Positions 24,907 to 35,184 of a DNA stretch of 64,000 nucleotides are shown one piece after another. Below the pieces are notes generated by a model, which saw nothing but the letters and a program-made list of their open reading frames with translations, did no database searches and had not been told where the DNA came from. The translations under genes were made by a program, and so were the position numbers. This DNA is from Fonsecaea monophora. Taxonomy: Eukaryota; Ascomycota; Eurotiomycetes; Chaetothyriales; Herpotrichiellaceae. Location of the stretch: assembly GCF_001642475.1 (NCBI RefSeq), contig NW_019173946.1:186001-250000 (forward strand), given 5' to 3'. Position 1 is the stretch's first letter; every line of letters starts with the position of its first letter.

Positions 24907-26633
24907 TCAGGCTCGAACTTCAACCCTCTTGCTCCCACCGTTCAACTCGTTCGAAACACCATCAGCCCCTCCGTTGGAAATGTCATTGTTCATGCCGATA
25001 CCTCGAATCCCGTCAATGAGACTGTCGGCCTTTTCAGGATCCGACGCGTGCTTCGTTGCGGTTGTAACACCGTGAGTCATTTTCCCATCGACGCCGTTGT
25101 GGCCGTTGGTCTGAATGCCGTTCTTCTGGACGTCGTCGTTGAGCACGGTTAACGACTTCAATCCGTTCGACACACCATCCGTTTCGACGGGCACGTTGTT
25201 CACCGTGTAGCCAGTATCACTGGCGTCGACAAACGCCTCGATTCCTTCTCCGTTTCGGGGAAAGTTCTTCATTAATTCTTTGTGTCGCTTCAGCGCGGCG
25301 TACATTTCGTCCATGGATACATCGTTCAAGAAGACACACGACCCGAGCGGGGCGGGCACGGCGGCTCGGAGTTTTCCATCTCGAGTCCGCAGGATGGCCT
25401 TGGTGCCTTTGTCGAGAATGTCTTCGTCGAATTGGTGGTGGTCCATGGACAGGCCCGCTCGTGAGAACAGGCGCAGAATCCTCTGGTGTTCCGTGTCGCT
25501 GAGAATGCCGCGCATATTGGCCAATGTGGCCGAATAGGCCATATCTATTGAGATTGCGTGTCCATGGCGGAGCGGAACTTCGGGGACAAGCTCGTGCAGA
25601 GGAGACCATCTGGGCAAATACTTAGACATGAGGTTGACACAATTGAATTTTGTGCGACTTACGTGTGACCATACGCGATAACGCGGTCGAGTCCGATCTC
25701 GTGAAGATTGGGCGTTTCAAGCTTGAGCATCTCGTGGATACCAGCCCGGTTGATGGCATCAGCCGCATTCCGCACCTCCGCTGGTGCGCCGTCACAACGA
25801 CCGAAGCCAGAGTCGATCAGCTGCTCGCAGAATTTGTCGAGAAGTTCAAAAGTTGGCAGGTGAGCACAGGTGGAGATCTTGATCAATTCGGCAAACCCGT
25901 TACGGATCTGGGCTTTGGGCAGAGTGCGGAGGAATGTAAAGTCCAAAAATGTACGCATTGGCGCGTGGTAAGCACCCAGGCGATTCTTGTAGTTGCCGTA
26001 GTTGACAGCGACCTTGATGGACACGGACGCGTCAATCAACCCGATAACGGTTGTTGGGATGCGAATGAAGTTTGTGTTCCTGCGGTAGGCGGCACAGGCA
26101 AAGCTGTTGGGCGGAGGGTTAGTAAAGCGTCCATTAACGCACACGCAAGGAGATATATGGGCCAGAGTGCCTTGGAGTCATCGTGGCAGGTGGTTTCTTT
26201 TACCCAGCGACATCAGTGACCAGTCCACCCCCAATGACTAGAACAGGTTCCTGATGATCGGGTCAGCGGTATATACGAAGGGGGTCGTCAAGGCCAGTCT
26301 CACCTTTCTAAAGACCCCGAACTTGTTCATCGAATCCACAATACTCAAGAAAGTGTCGATGGACTTTGCCTTCTCTCCGATCATGGTCTTGTGAATGTCA
26401 AGATCGATCTTGTAGTGGTCAAAGTACTTCTGCATCTTCTCGCCATAGATGTTGAAGATGTTGTAGTCCATGACGGCGAGACACCGGCCCCATCGTGTAT
26501 AGCAATCAGCCAGGTCACTTCTCTTCGTGTCGAAGACTCCATCAATGAAGGTGAAGTCGTATTCAATCTTCTCATAGCCCTCAACATGGAACCCAGCCGC
26601 CGTCTCAGCAACCGAGGCTTTGAGATCAGACAT
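24907..26633 (-). CDS. Sugar-phosphate cyclase, 2-demethyl-4-deoxygadusol synthase type, 506 aa
   Basis: A 3-dehydroquinate-synthase-fold enzyme predicted to cyclise sedoheptulose 7-phosphate to 2-demethyl-4-deoxygadusol, the first mycosporine intermediate. Exons: 26633-26304, 26250-26204, 26103-25663 and 25609-24907; phases match. Seen motifs are VIGGGLVTDVAGF (NAD loop), IPTTVIGLIDASVSIKVAVN, NRLGAYHAP, RNGFAELIK, and the metal ligands in GHTWSP and RHGHAISIDM. DHQ synthase has GHTFGHA and HGEAV instead, so this is a sedoheptulose-phosphate cyclase rather than a shikimate enzyme. The closely related 2-epi-5-epi-valiolone synthase cannot be excluded by motif alone, but the methyltransferase and ATP-grasp neighbours favour DDGS. 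The last 95 or so residues form a low-complexity N, G, D and V-rich tail. A TATA-like site lies about 120 bp upstream. Confidence 0.88.
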
Positions 26634-27922
26634 TGTAGAATGTGGGCAGGGATATCCCAGTTGATGAGAGTTTCCGAGGCAAGGGGCGTTGAATGAAGGG
26701 GTGTGGAAGATGAAGAGGTGGGAGCTAAATCGGGGGAGAAGCTTCGACTCTATATATCAACCAACAGACACGGCTTCCAACACGCCCGTCCAAAGACAGG
26801 TTCTTCATGAAGGTGAAGGTATCTGGCCGCTTGTTGTCTCCGACCACACAGATTGCCATCATCCTGACCGCCATACTGCGACAATGGGTGTGGGGTAGAA
26901 ATATTGGGTACTTCTCTCTGGCAGGACTCAACACTTCAATGAAAGAATGTCCACGGCGGGTCCTCGACTGTAGGCAGAAACCAGATTTTGCCATGGGAGA
27001 GACCCCGGCTTCAGCATGTTAGGAGGACCAAAGTCAACTTGGCGCCGTTTTAGAATTTGAACCAGTCACAGTCATGATGTATTGCGGGAAAGTCAATGGA
27101 GCAACGTCGAGTCGAGGCTTTTCGTCCCGGCAGTTGTCCCCCACCGAGGTTTGTACCTGCCCCTGAGGCCATCTCTCCCGTTTGGTAGGGAAATGCCAGA
27201 TCATTCCACACACACAGATCACAGGAAGGAGACCCTAGCGTCTCGGTTTCATCGGTCCTGTTTCCCCTGGATCTCATGGATTAGAGATCCGGCTGGGCGA
27301 GCGTTGACCACTGCGGGGCCGCAAGTATAGAATGTCACCGGCACATCTGAGCCGTGTTGCAGAGCAGTTCTCCGCATGAAGCTGTCCATAACCAGCGGTT
27401 GATGACGATTGAAAACGCTCCACAAGAAGCACAAGGATATAGTGAGAGGAAGGAGGAAAGGGGGAGGAGGTCGAGTCTGGAAGTTGGAGACCATCAGGCT
27501 ACGGAGGCACTAGTCCAAACAAGGCTAGTATACTAACATGTCATTGGCTGCACTCAAATGACCGAATCATCACCACATGTTGCGGTTTTGTTGTTGTTCG
27601 ATCATGACTTTTACAAACTCTCCAGTCAACGGTCTCCGTTGCCACGATCCCGGATATGTGGTGATTCATGCTGCCAGATCTTGCATGCTGACTCCACCTA
27701 GATCTAGTGACACGGCTTCTTCAATTCCGACTCCACTGGTTTAGTCTCTTAATCAAATGGCCCACATGTTGATGACATGGCAGCCAAGTTGTTGGGCGAT
27801 GTGTTCCCCGTGCGGATGTCTATTCCCTCCAGCCACTTCTCAGAGCACAAATCTCGTTTTTTTCCTGGTAGAAATGGCGCTGTTGCCTCTTTCATCGTGG
27901 GACAGACAACTGTACAGAAGCC
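26634..27922. promoter_or_regulatory. Shared divergent promoter region, cyclase / O-methyltransferase
   Basis: About 1.3 kb between the starts of the cyclase (minus) and the O-methyltransferase (plus). No gene with family resemblance is found inside; the frames present are short and unconserved-looking. The arrangement would let one regulator drive both halves of the pathway. Confidence 0.5.
26749..26758 (-). promoter_or_regulatory. TATA-like element of the cyclase gene
   Basis: Read on the minus strand, GATATATAGA lies about 120 bp before the cyclase ATG at 26633, a plausible core-promoter position for a fungal gene. This rests on sequence and position only. Confidence 0.4.
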
Positions 27923-28895
27923 ATGGCTGACTTTGACCCGCAAAAGAAGTATCAAGAGCAGGAGGAAATATATGTACGGTTCAACCATGAGAAATTTGGA
28001 AGAACACACTGACTAGGCCTAGTTTGACGATGGCCGCGAGAGAGAACTCTTGGAATTCATTCTCAACAAGCCAGATGTGGAGGATATGCGAAACTCGCCG
28101 CATAAAGTGCTCGCAGCTATCGACGAGTTTGCCCGCACCCAGAAATATCTGATGAATGTGGGCGAAGACAAAGGCCGGATTGTGACTGACCTGATAGCCG
28201 AAGTCAAGCCACAGGTCATGGTCGAGCTGGGCGGGTATGTTGGGTACTCGTGCATTTTGTTTGGGGACGCTGTCCGCAAGGCTGGCGGCCAAAAGTACTT
28301 CAGCCTGGAGAGGAATTCCGAATTTGTATCTGTGATTACTTCTTTGGTTGACCTTGCTGGGCTGAGCGACATTGTCAAAGTCATCGAGGGATCCAGCGAT
28401 GCCTCCATCAAGCAATTGCACGACTCGGGGACTCTGCAACATATCGACCTCCTGTTCTTGGATCACTATAAGCCCGCGTACACCACCGACCTCAAGCTCT
28501 GCGAGGAGTTGAACCTGATCACCCCGGGATCTGTCTTGGCTGCCGACAATGTGATCAAGCCAGGGAATCCGCCCTATCTAGAGTATGTCCGGAGCAGTGT
28601 CGAGCAGAAAAAGGACGCGACACAGAAAGCAGACACGGTCAACGGTGTGGATACTCGCTTCGCAAACCGCACAGCCAAACAATATCTCAAGCGGGAGGGC
28701 GAAGCCAAATTGGATGAGACAAGAGTGGGAAATCCGCTGTTGATATACGAGAGTAAACTCGTCCACAGCTTCGAACCATCGGGCGTACCAGTGAGTACCT
28801 TTTCCTGACTGAGAGCATCTCGCATTCTGACCAAATACAACCAGGACGCGGTCGAAATCACCAGATGCGTGGGCGTGGGCGAAGAAGGAAGCTGA
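27923..28895 (+). CDS. SAM-dependent O-methyltransferase of the mycosporine pathway, 289 aa
   Basis: A class I, catechol-O-methyltransferase-like enzyme expected to methylate 2-demethyl-4-deoxygadusol to 4-deoxygadusol. Exons are 27923-27973, 28023-28790 and 28845-28895. The start ATG (MADFDPQKKYQEQEEIY) was found in a short first exon whose GTACGG donor and CTAG acceptor join in phase with FDDGREREL. The SAM loop is VMVELGGYVGYSCILFG (about residues 75-92), followed by YFSLERN (acidic ribose-binding residue), the metal-ligand aspartates in DLLFLDHYKP, and AADNVIKPG. Length is close to that of fungal and cyanobacterial homologues. A further short last exon gives the C-terminus VGVGEEGS. Divergent from the cyclase, and followed on the same strand by the ATP-grasp gene. 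Confidence 0.9.
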
Positions 28896-29581
28896 AACGT
28901 ATGCTGTTTGGGTATTGGAGCATGTATAGGACAGACGCATACCTCCGTCCGTGCTCTCTCTTTCTTTTCTTGCCACTGGCGGCTGAGAGTCTCGGTTACA
29001 TTCTAATCTCAGTCATCAAAAGAGTAAAGCTAGCAACGGAAGTATACTAGGCTACTGAGAATGGTAAAACGCTATAAGTGAGACCACCACTGTTTTTCTA
29101 AGTAGCAGCAATCCTTGAACGTCTTCCAAGAAATCCCGCAATATCTAGACCTACCAATATCCTCTATTTATCTTTCCTAACAGCGCCCATGTCTCTGGTC
29201 GTCAGTAAGACACGTTTACCAGTGCTATATTCTTTTGGTTGCAAACAAGCATGTAGCCGTTATCACGGATCGAAGCACCACTCCCTGCAAAGTATCAAGC
29301 TTCCGCGGCATCGGAATATAGTGCCCTACCTATCATCTCCACTTGTTCTGCAGGAGTGACGTCTATATTTCTGATATACGCATTATGCACCTGACAGCGA
29401 CGTCCCCTTTGCACGCCACAATCCCATGCTATAGCTTTAGTTATTGGCTATCTTGTTTTGAAATTTTTTTTCCCTGTGTGTATGCATGTGTGCGTGTGCG
29501 TTTTAACTCTTCAACCGTCTTCACCTCACTGTCCCCTTTCTTTCCAGGCATTCAGGCGAGCACGTCCCTCTGAGTTCAATA
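28896..29581. promoter_or_regulatory. Region between O-methyltransferase and ATP-grasp genes
   Basis: About 690 bp on the path from the methyltransferase stop to the ATP-grasp ATG. It ends in a CT-rich leader with an acceptor-like TTTCTTTCCAG at 29537-29547, so a 5'-UTR intron is possible. No gene was recognised. Confidence 0.45.
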
Positions 29582-31210
29582 ATGCTCCAGAGAAACTCTC
29601 CGCTGCTGGCTCACAGGCTACAGAACGCATCGCTCTTGATCCTGAGTCTCGTCTTTCTCCCCCTGGACACTTTGATTCTACTCGTTTCTCTTGTCGTGGG
29701 CAAAGTCTTTCCGAGCAAGGTAATCTCGAATCGAGAAGCGGCACGTCACCGCGATGCCAGCTTCACGAGACGCAAGGTTCTGGTCACGGGAGTGGGCATG
29801 AGCAAGGGCCTCGCGCTGGCACGGCTCTTCTACGAGGCCGGCCACGACGTGATCGGCGCCGACTTTGAGCCCGACGGCGCGTGGGCGTGCGGGAGGGTGT
29901 CTTCGGCTCTGGGGAAGTTCTATCGCCTTGAAAAGCCCGACGCGAAGGCCGGGGCCGCGCCGTACATCCAGACGTTGCTGGACGTGGTGACCAAGGAGAA
30001 GGTCGAGCTCTGGATCAGTTGCTCGGGCGTGGCTTCGGCGGTCGAGGACGGCATGGCCAAGGAGGTCGTCGAGGCCCGGACCGCGTGCAAGGCCGTCCAG
30101 TTCGACGTGCAGACCACGCAGACGCTGCACGAGAAGCACTCGTTCATGGCACACACCAGAGACGTCGTGGGGCTGACGGTCCCCGAAACGCACGAGGTCG
30201 CCTCCCGCGAGGCGGTGTTGGACGTCTTGCGCGCGGCGGCGCCCCACGGGAGGAAATACATCATGAAGACGATCGGGGTGGACGACGCCGTGCGCGGGGA
30301 TTTGACCCTCCTCCCGAAGAAATACGAGCGCGAGACCGTGGAGCATCTCGCGCGCCTCAACATCTCCAAAGCTGCGCCGTGGATATTGCAGGAGTTCATC
30401 CAGGGGCGGGAATACTGCACGCACGCGCTGGTCATGGCGGGCAAGGTCAAGGCCTTCGTGGCGTGTCCGTCGGCCGAGTTGCTCATGCATTACCAGGCAC
30501 TTCCTGCCGAGTCGCCCCTGAGCCGGGCGATGTTGGCGTTTACTCGGAAATATGCGGCGAGCGGCGGCCGGGGGTTTACAGGCCATTTGTCTTTTGACTT
30601 CATGGTGCGTGAGGACCAAGACGGAGGAAAGGACGGTAAAGGCAATGTCGATCCGCGAGATATCGTGCTTTACCCGATCGAATGTAATCCGCGGGCGCAC
30701 ACCGCGGTGGTGCTGTTCAATGGACGCACCGGCACCAGCATCAGCACAGCCGCCACGGCAATGGTCCAGGCATATCTCTCCATCTTCGAGGATGTGGATC
30801 ATCACCACCTCAACCGCACCGCCGATTCGGGCATTGACATAGTTCACCCCGTCGCACAAGAGAAATATTTCTGGACAGGCCACGACCTGGTCACCCTGGT
30901 TCTCCTGCCGACCTTGTCGCTCTTCTTCGCGCTGTTCTCTGGCCTAGCCTCCGTTTCCCTTCCCAGATCTAGAGCCCCCTCCAGCACAGGCATCGGCATT
31001 CGTGCATCGATCACGCATCTCACCCAAAACTACACACTCTTCCTCCACCGCCTCCTCACGTGGAGAGACGGCACGTACGAGCCCTGGGACCCCCTGCCCT
31101 GGTGGTGGCTGTACCACGTCTACTGGCCTGTGCGGTTCTGGGCCTGTCTCCGCGACGGGAGGAAGTGGAGTCGCATCAACGTGAGCACGGCCAAGATGTT
31201 TGAGTGTTGA
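29582..31210 (+). CDS. mysC: Membrane-anchored ATP-grasp amino-acid ligase, MysC-like, 542 aa
   Basis: An ATP-dependent ligase expected to condense 4-deoxygadusol with an amino acid (glycine in the characterised bacterial enzyme) to give a mycosporine. A single exon starts at 29582. Residues 10-42 form a hydrophobic segment (LLILSLVFLPLDTLILLVSL), as also seen in bacterial homologues. A Rossmann-like VLVTGVGMSKGLALARLFYEAGHDVIGADF follows. ATP-grasp elements are KYIMKTIGVDDAVRGDL, PWILQEFIQGREYC, and the metal-binding end GHLSFDFMV ... YPIECNPRAHTAVV. A second hydrophobic stretch (about 430-455) and a W/P-rich tail suggest two membrane contacts. The coding part is GC-rich and on its minus strand carries a long chance frame. 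Which amino acid is used cannot be read from the sequence. Confidence 0.9.
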   Translation: MLQRNSPLLAHRLQNASLLILSLVFLPLDTLILLVSLVVGKVFPSKVISNREAARHRDASFTRRKVLVTGVGMSKGLALARLFYEAGHDVIGADFEPDGAWACGRVSSALGKFYRLEKPDAKAGAAPYIQTLLDVVTKEKVELWISCSGVASAVEDGMAKEVVEARTACKAVQFDVQTTQTLHEKHSFMAHTRDVVGLTVPETHEVASREAVLDVLRAAAPHGRKYIMKTIGVDDAVRGDLTLLPKKYERETVEHLARLNISKAAPWILQEFIQGREYCTHALVMAGKVKAFVACPSAELLMHYQALPAESPLSRAMLAFTRKYAASGGRGFTGHLSFDFMVREDQDGGKDGKGNVDPRDIVLYPIECNPRAHTAVVLFNGRTGTSISTAATAMVQAYLSIFEDVDHHHLNRTADSGIDIVHPVAQEKYFWTGHDLVTLVLLPTLSLFFALFSGLASVSLPRSRAPSSTGIGIRASITHLTQNYTLFLHRLLTWRDGTYEPWDPLPWWWLYHVYWPVRFWACLRDGRKWSRINVSTAKMFEC

Positions 31211-31721
31211 CGACAAGTTCCCTCGTCAGAGACTATCGTCAAGGGAATAAATAGGAAGGAGGGGGGAAAGGGGCCGATGCCGTGGGAGAGAAGAGCTTGA
31301 AAGAGCTGGAGAAAAGGGGAATGAAGCAGGACATGGAGAGGCAAGTTAAAAAAGAAAAAGGCGTAAGAAAGGAGGAAAATAAGGCGGAGTCGTCTGCTCT
31401 TCAATGGCAGGGTAAGGCCGAGAGTCGGGGCTAGTAATAGCCCCATTAATTAGCCAGCCACAGCAGCTGAATATTGAATGTTGATTATGTGAATGTATTT
31501 CGATGAGACGGATTTTTCGAGTTTGGCGGATAAATGGACAACAATGCTCACCCGTAAAGCAGGGGGTATATATATCGTCAACAAATCTCTCCGAGTGACC
31601 TAGCCTGGCCTGGTCCGTCTTTGTAATCAATCCCTAGGCTCGTTCGATAACTCCTAAAGGGCGGTAGACGGGAGGAGAATAGAGAGAGATGAATCGGAGA
31701 GAGGATGTGCGTGTGCATGGC
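31211..31721. other. Convergent intergenic region
   Basis: About 510 bp between the ends of the ATP-grasp gene (plus) and the hydrolase gene (minus). It contains purine-rich and AT-rich tracts, including GGTATATATATCG near 31566. No gene was seen. Confidence 0.5.
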
Positions 31722-32873
31722 TCAAACGACACCGCCGCCGCCGCCACCACCTTTTCGATCCCTCTTCAGACCCAAAAGCCACCCTACCCCCTCGACCACA
31801 TCTCTCATCCTCCTCGTGGACATGTCCAGGTCCGGAAACATGGCCCACCAGCAGTGCGCCCACCCACTATACAGATCCAGCCTGGTCGGCACGTCGCATT
31901 CTTCCCGCAGGACCTTCTCGTAGATCAGCCCGTCGTCCCTGGCCGGGTCGAGGCCGCAGACCTGGAAATACGCTGGTGCGAGACCCAGATGGCCGTGTTT
32001 GACGGAGCCCCTTTGGTGACCTGTATCTGTCCCCTTACCATCCACGTCGCGAGGATCGTGTTGGTCGAACGGGTAGCACAGCTTCGAGGCCGGGTCGGGC
32101 TGGAACGCCTCGGTCAGCAGCGTCAGGAGGTGTCGGTCCAGGATCGGGGCGTGGGCGTTTTGCTCGCGGCTTAGATAGCGTGGTTGGTACCGTTCCGGCA
32201 CGCGACCGGGCGAGATGTATGTTCCCGCCATCAACACTTGGCCCGTCAGCGGAGGGTTCAGGTTGTGGTCCCGCGCGAGGTGGGCCAGCGAGGCGGCGAG
32301 GTTGGCGCCCGCGCTCTCGCCGCCGACCAGGAACCCCACGCGCGCGTCAGTGCAGCGGGGGAAGATGGCCGAGTTGGACTTCCTGTTCTCAGTGGCGCAG
32401 AACTGCAGCACCTCCCACGAGTCGCAGATGGAGAAGGGGAAAGGGAACTCCGGCGCCAGTCGATACGACGCGCACACCACCACGGCCGAGTGGGCCAGGA
32501 CGAGCTCCCTCGCCAAACTCAGCTGGAGCTCTGGGTAGCCGATGGTATGGCCGCCGCCATGCAGGAGGAGGATGAGTGGTCGCGCGGGCCCGGCAGCTTT
32601 CAAGTCCGCGGTCAGATGGCATACGATGATGCGGCAGGGCCAGTCGTCGCGGAGTCTGATCGAGTGTTCGGTCTCGGTGATCTCGCTCGGCCGCGAGTCT
32701 GCGAGGCGTTTCTGAAGCGGTCCAAGACCAGCCGCGGCGCTTTGCTTGATGTCTGAAAGCGTGTAGTTCGACCCGGCTTGGAGTTGGCTGGCTTGCAGGG
32801 CAGCGGAGAATGTTGGGTCGACGGTCGCTGTGGCGAGGATGTCCTCGATCGTGTCAAGGTGCGGCGACGGCAT
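31722..32873 (-). CDS. Alpha/beta-hydrolase of the hormone-sensitive-lipase type, 383 aa
   Basis: An esterase or lipase-like hydrolase of unknown substrate. Single exon, ATG at 32873. The oxyanion motif HGGGHTIGYPE (about residue 105), the strand motif VVVCASYRLAPEFPFP, the nucleophile elbow VGGESAGANLAASLA (about 185) and a late histidine in GWAHCWWAMFP (about 345) make a complete Ser-Asp-His set; the acid is probably in CGLDPARDDG. There is no signal peptide, so it is likely cytosolic. The C-terminus ends in a glycine run from a GGT/GGC repeat at about 31728-31750. It converges on the ATP-grasp gene. A role in mycosporine tailoring is possible but not shown. Confidence 0.88.
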   Translation of the reverse strand: MPSPHLDTIEDILATATVDPTFSAALQASQLQAGSNYTLSDIKQSAAAGLGPLQKRLADSRPSEITETEHSIRLRDDWPCRIIVCHLTADLKAAGPARPLILLLHGGGHTIGYPELQLSLARELVLAHSAVVVCASYRLAPEFPFPFSICDSWEVLQFCATENRKSNSAIFPRCTDARVGFLVGGESAGANLAASLAHLARDHNLNPPLTGQVLMAGTYISPGRVPERYQPRYLSREQNAHAPILDRHLLTLLTEAFQPDPASKLCYPFDQHDPRDVDGKGTDTGHQRGSVKHGHLGLAPAYFQVCGLDPARDDGLIYEKVLREECDVPTRLDLYSGWAHCWWAMFPDLDMSTRRMRDVVEGVGWLLGLKRDRKGGGGGGGVV

Positions 32874-35184
32874 CTTCTACCCAGAGCTGTGGTGGCGGCG
32901 TGTGTTGACTGCCCAGTGGAAGCTCTTGACGAGGAGGTAATGTTGGAGGGGTGGTAGTTGTTGTTCCCGGCGACTCAGCAACTGCTGTCGAAAATGGCAA
33001 TTCTGTCCCCCCAGCTTTCCGCCAACGACGGCTCAAAGGACAGGACAGGACACCTTTTGAACCCAACCCGGTGCTCCTCCAGAGCTCGTCGTAGCCAATG
33101 TCCCTCTCTGTGTTGCCGTATGAAGTGCCTTCTTCAACCCAGCCACCCTGTCACAACCCCACGTAGCGACACTCGTACTTTCAGCGAGTCAGTCCTGCCC
33201 TCCGTGTCATATACCCGTGGTGCACCACAGCCACAGAGCGTGCGCACTCCTTGGTCCGTTCTCGGTCAACGTCTACAGGAAACACTCCACCAGCTTGTCC
33301 TGTTCAGAGCCCATTCATAATTCCTCGTATCAACGGGCACGCAGTTTTTCCGAGGCCAAATGACGGGGGTAATGAAGAAGAGATCTCTCTCGCAGGTCCG
33401 GACTTTTGCCTTTCTTTTCGGAATCAACTCGGATTGCGAGACCCGCCAATTAACGCTGGGACAGTTACATCGAGACGACGGGGCCCGAAAATAGGATGTT
33501 CCCTTGCAGCACAAAAGGAGTCCGAAGGCGTTGACGTACCAACGTACGAGGTACTCAGCTCGTTCAATAGGCGAGGCGGCGGAGGGGCGGAAAGGGGCGG
33601 AAGCTTTGCTTGGCAACCCCTTTAAGATTTGGTCCAGCCTGATCCAGCCTGTGGCCCTTTTTCCACTCCTTGCTTACTCGTTACACTTAAAAAGTGCGCA
33701 TATTCTGTCAAGTAATACTCGGTACCTCATCGTGCTCAATCAGCACTTCTACGATATATCCACTTTTGAGCGGTACCTCAATTCCCAAGATCTCTTTCCT
33801 CATCTGCTTTACCTCAGATTGCGATCATGACCAGTTAGTCCGCAGATCGGAAACGGTCCGGCGAGATCCTAGGTGTGGCACCTCCATAGATTGACCGTGC
33901 GGTCGTGGTGCGAGCAAGAGACGAGCCCGTGCGCTGGACGCGTCAGCTATTGACGACCGGATCCTGTAAGCTAAAAGACCTTGAATGAGTCAAAGGGTGT
34001 TGGGGCCATAACTGGACCTCTTCTCTAGCTCTTCTCGCCTTCAAGCTCAACGCGCTCCATTTGTTCCAAGAACCTTCCTATATCTTACAATTCAGAGCTG
34101 CCGCGGGCGCTCGCTGCGCCGGTAGGAGCGGGATATATACTCGCCAATTGCCTAGTGTCGTACGTTCTCCAGTCTCTACTTTGAAAGTCCTCGAGTAACT
34201 ATTCCGTGTTTGGGGGAAGCGAGGCTCCTCTGGCCCGTGCGTCGAGGTAGATCATTCGTTTGATGGTCATAGACACCGGCTGGTGGCGAGACATTGCACG
34301 GAGGCAAACACAAAGGTCCAAGGTTTGCGCGTGGTACAGGTCGTGTGCTGTTCTCGTTGCGATCATTTCTTCGACCATTGCGTAGGTAGGTTACATACTT
34401 ACGCTATTGTCCACATCTTGGCCAAGATCGAGGATCCGTGCGCTGGCAGCTAGATTCTGCAAAGCCACGCCACCTTGAGACAGGACGTAATGCCGACCTC
34501 CGAGGCCCGCTGTTGTATGGGTGGCGAAGCATCTATCGCAAGTTGCGTGAGATACACAATTTGACGAAGAACCATGACTTGGAAATATGAATTTTGACGT
34601 GTATGCCAGTGATTGAGCTGGCGCCAATAAGTGCACAGGCGTCTGACCTACTGGTGTATGAGCACAGCAGCCGACGAAGTCTCTCTTGGTTGGAGATGAT
34701 CCGGTAGTGTGCTGAGGGTTGAGGACAGCTGGTCAGACGGCAGTATGGTAATCTAGTGGTTTGTAGAGCCATGAAGCAAAGCCAACTCAGAAAGTCAAGC
34801 CGGTTCGAAGAGAGCAGAATGCAGCAAGTAGAGTAGAGGAAATGGGTTGAGAACCGTCGGGAGACGATAAGAAGACAGACGGGTCGAGATGGCTAGGAGA
34901 GGAACTGTTGGCCTCCACGATGGACGATAGAGATGCAGGAAGAATGGGTGGCTCTTGATGGACATTGTCTTGAGGCCACTCTTGATCGTCCAGCGTCTTT
35001 CCGACGACAATCCCAAATGACCCTTACAACCAGGCACGAGCCAATGAGTGGGTAAGATGTGATCTGAACCCCCAGAACTCGTAGAGATTCCATGCCTTTA
35101 TTATCCTCGTCAAGATCGTCCTTTTTGTGCCGTGACATGTTGTCATGCCTTGTTCTATGTAAACAGGAGCACAAATGTAGGATT
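32874..35184. other. Long intergenic stretch, no recognisable gene
   Basis: About 2.3 kb. It includes the promoter side of the hydrolase gene and the 3' flank of the p24 gene. Several frames of 60-125 codons exist on both strands, but none resembles a family. No tRNA or transposon signature was seen. Confidence 0.45.

Noticed and set aside
24907..26633. Reading the cyclase as a shikimate-pathway 3-dehydroquinate synthase
   Set aside because: The metal-site motifs GHTWSP and RHGHAISIDM and the AYHAP motif fit sedoheptulose-phosphate cyclases. Fungal DHQ synthase is normally part of the pentafunctional AROM protein.
29678..30883. 401-codon open frame on the minus strand
   Set aside because: It is the antisense shadow of the GC-rich ATP-grasp gene; its composition follows codon use on the other strand and no family motif is present.
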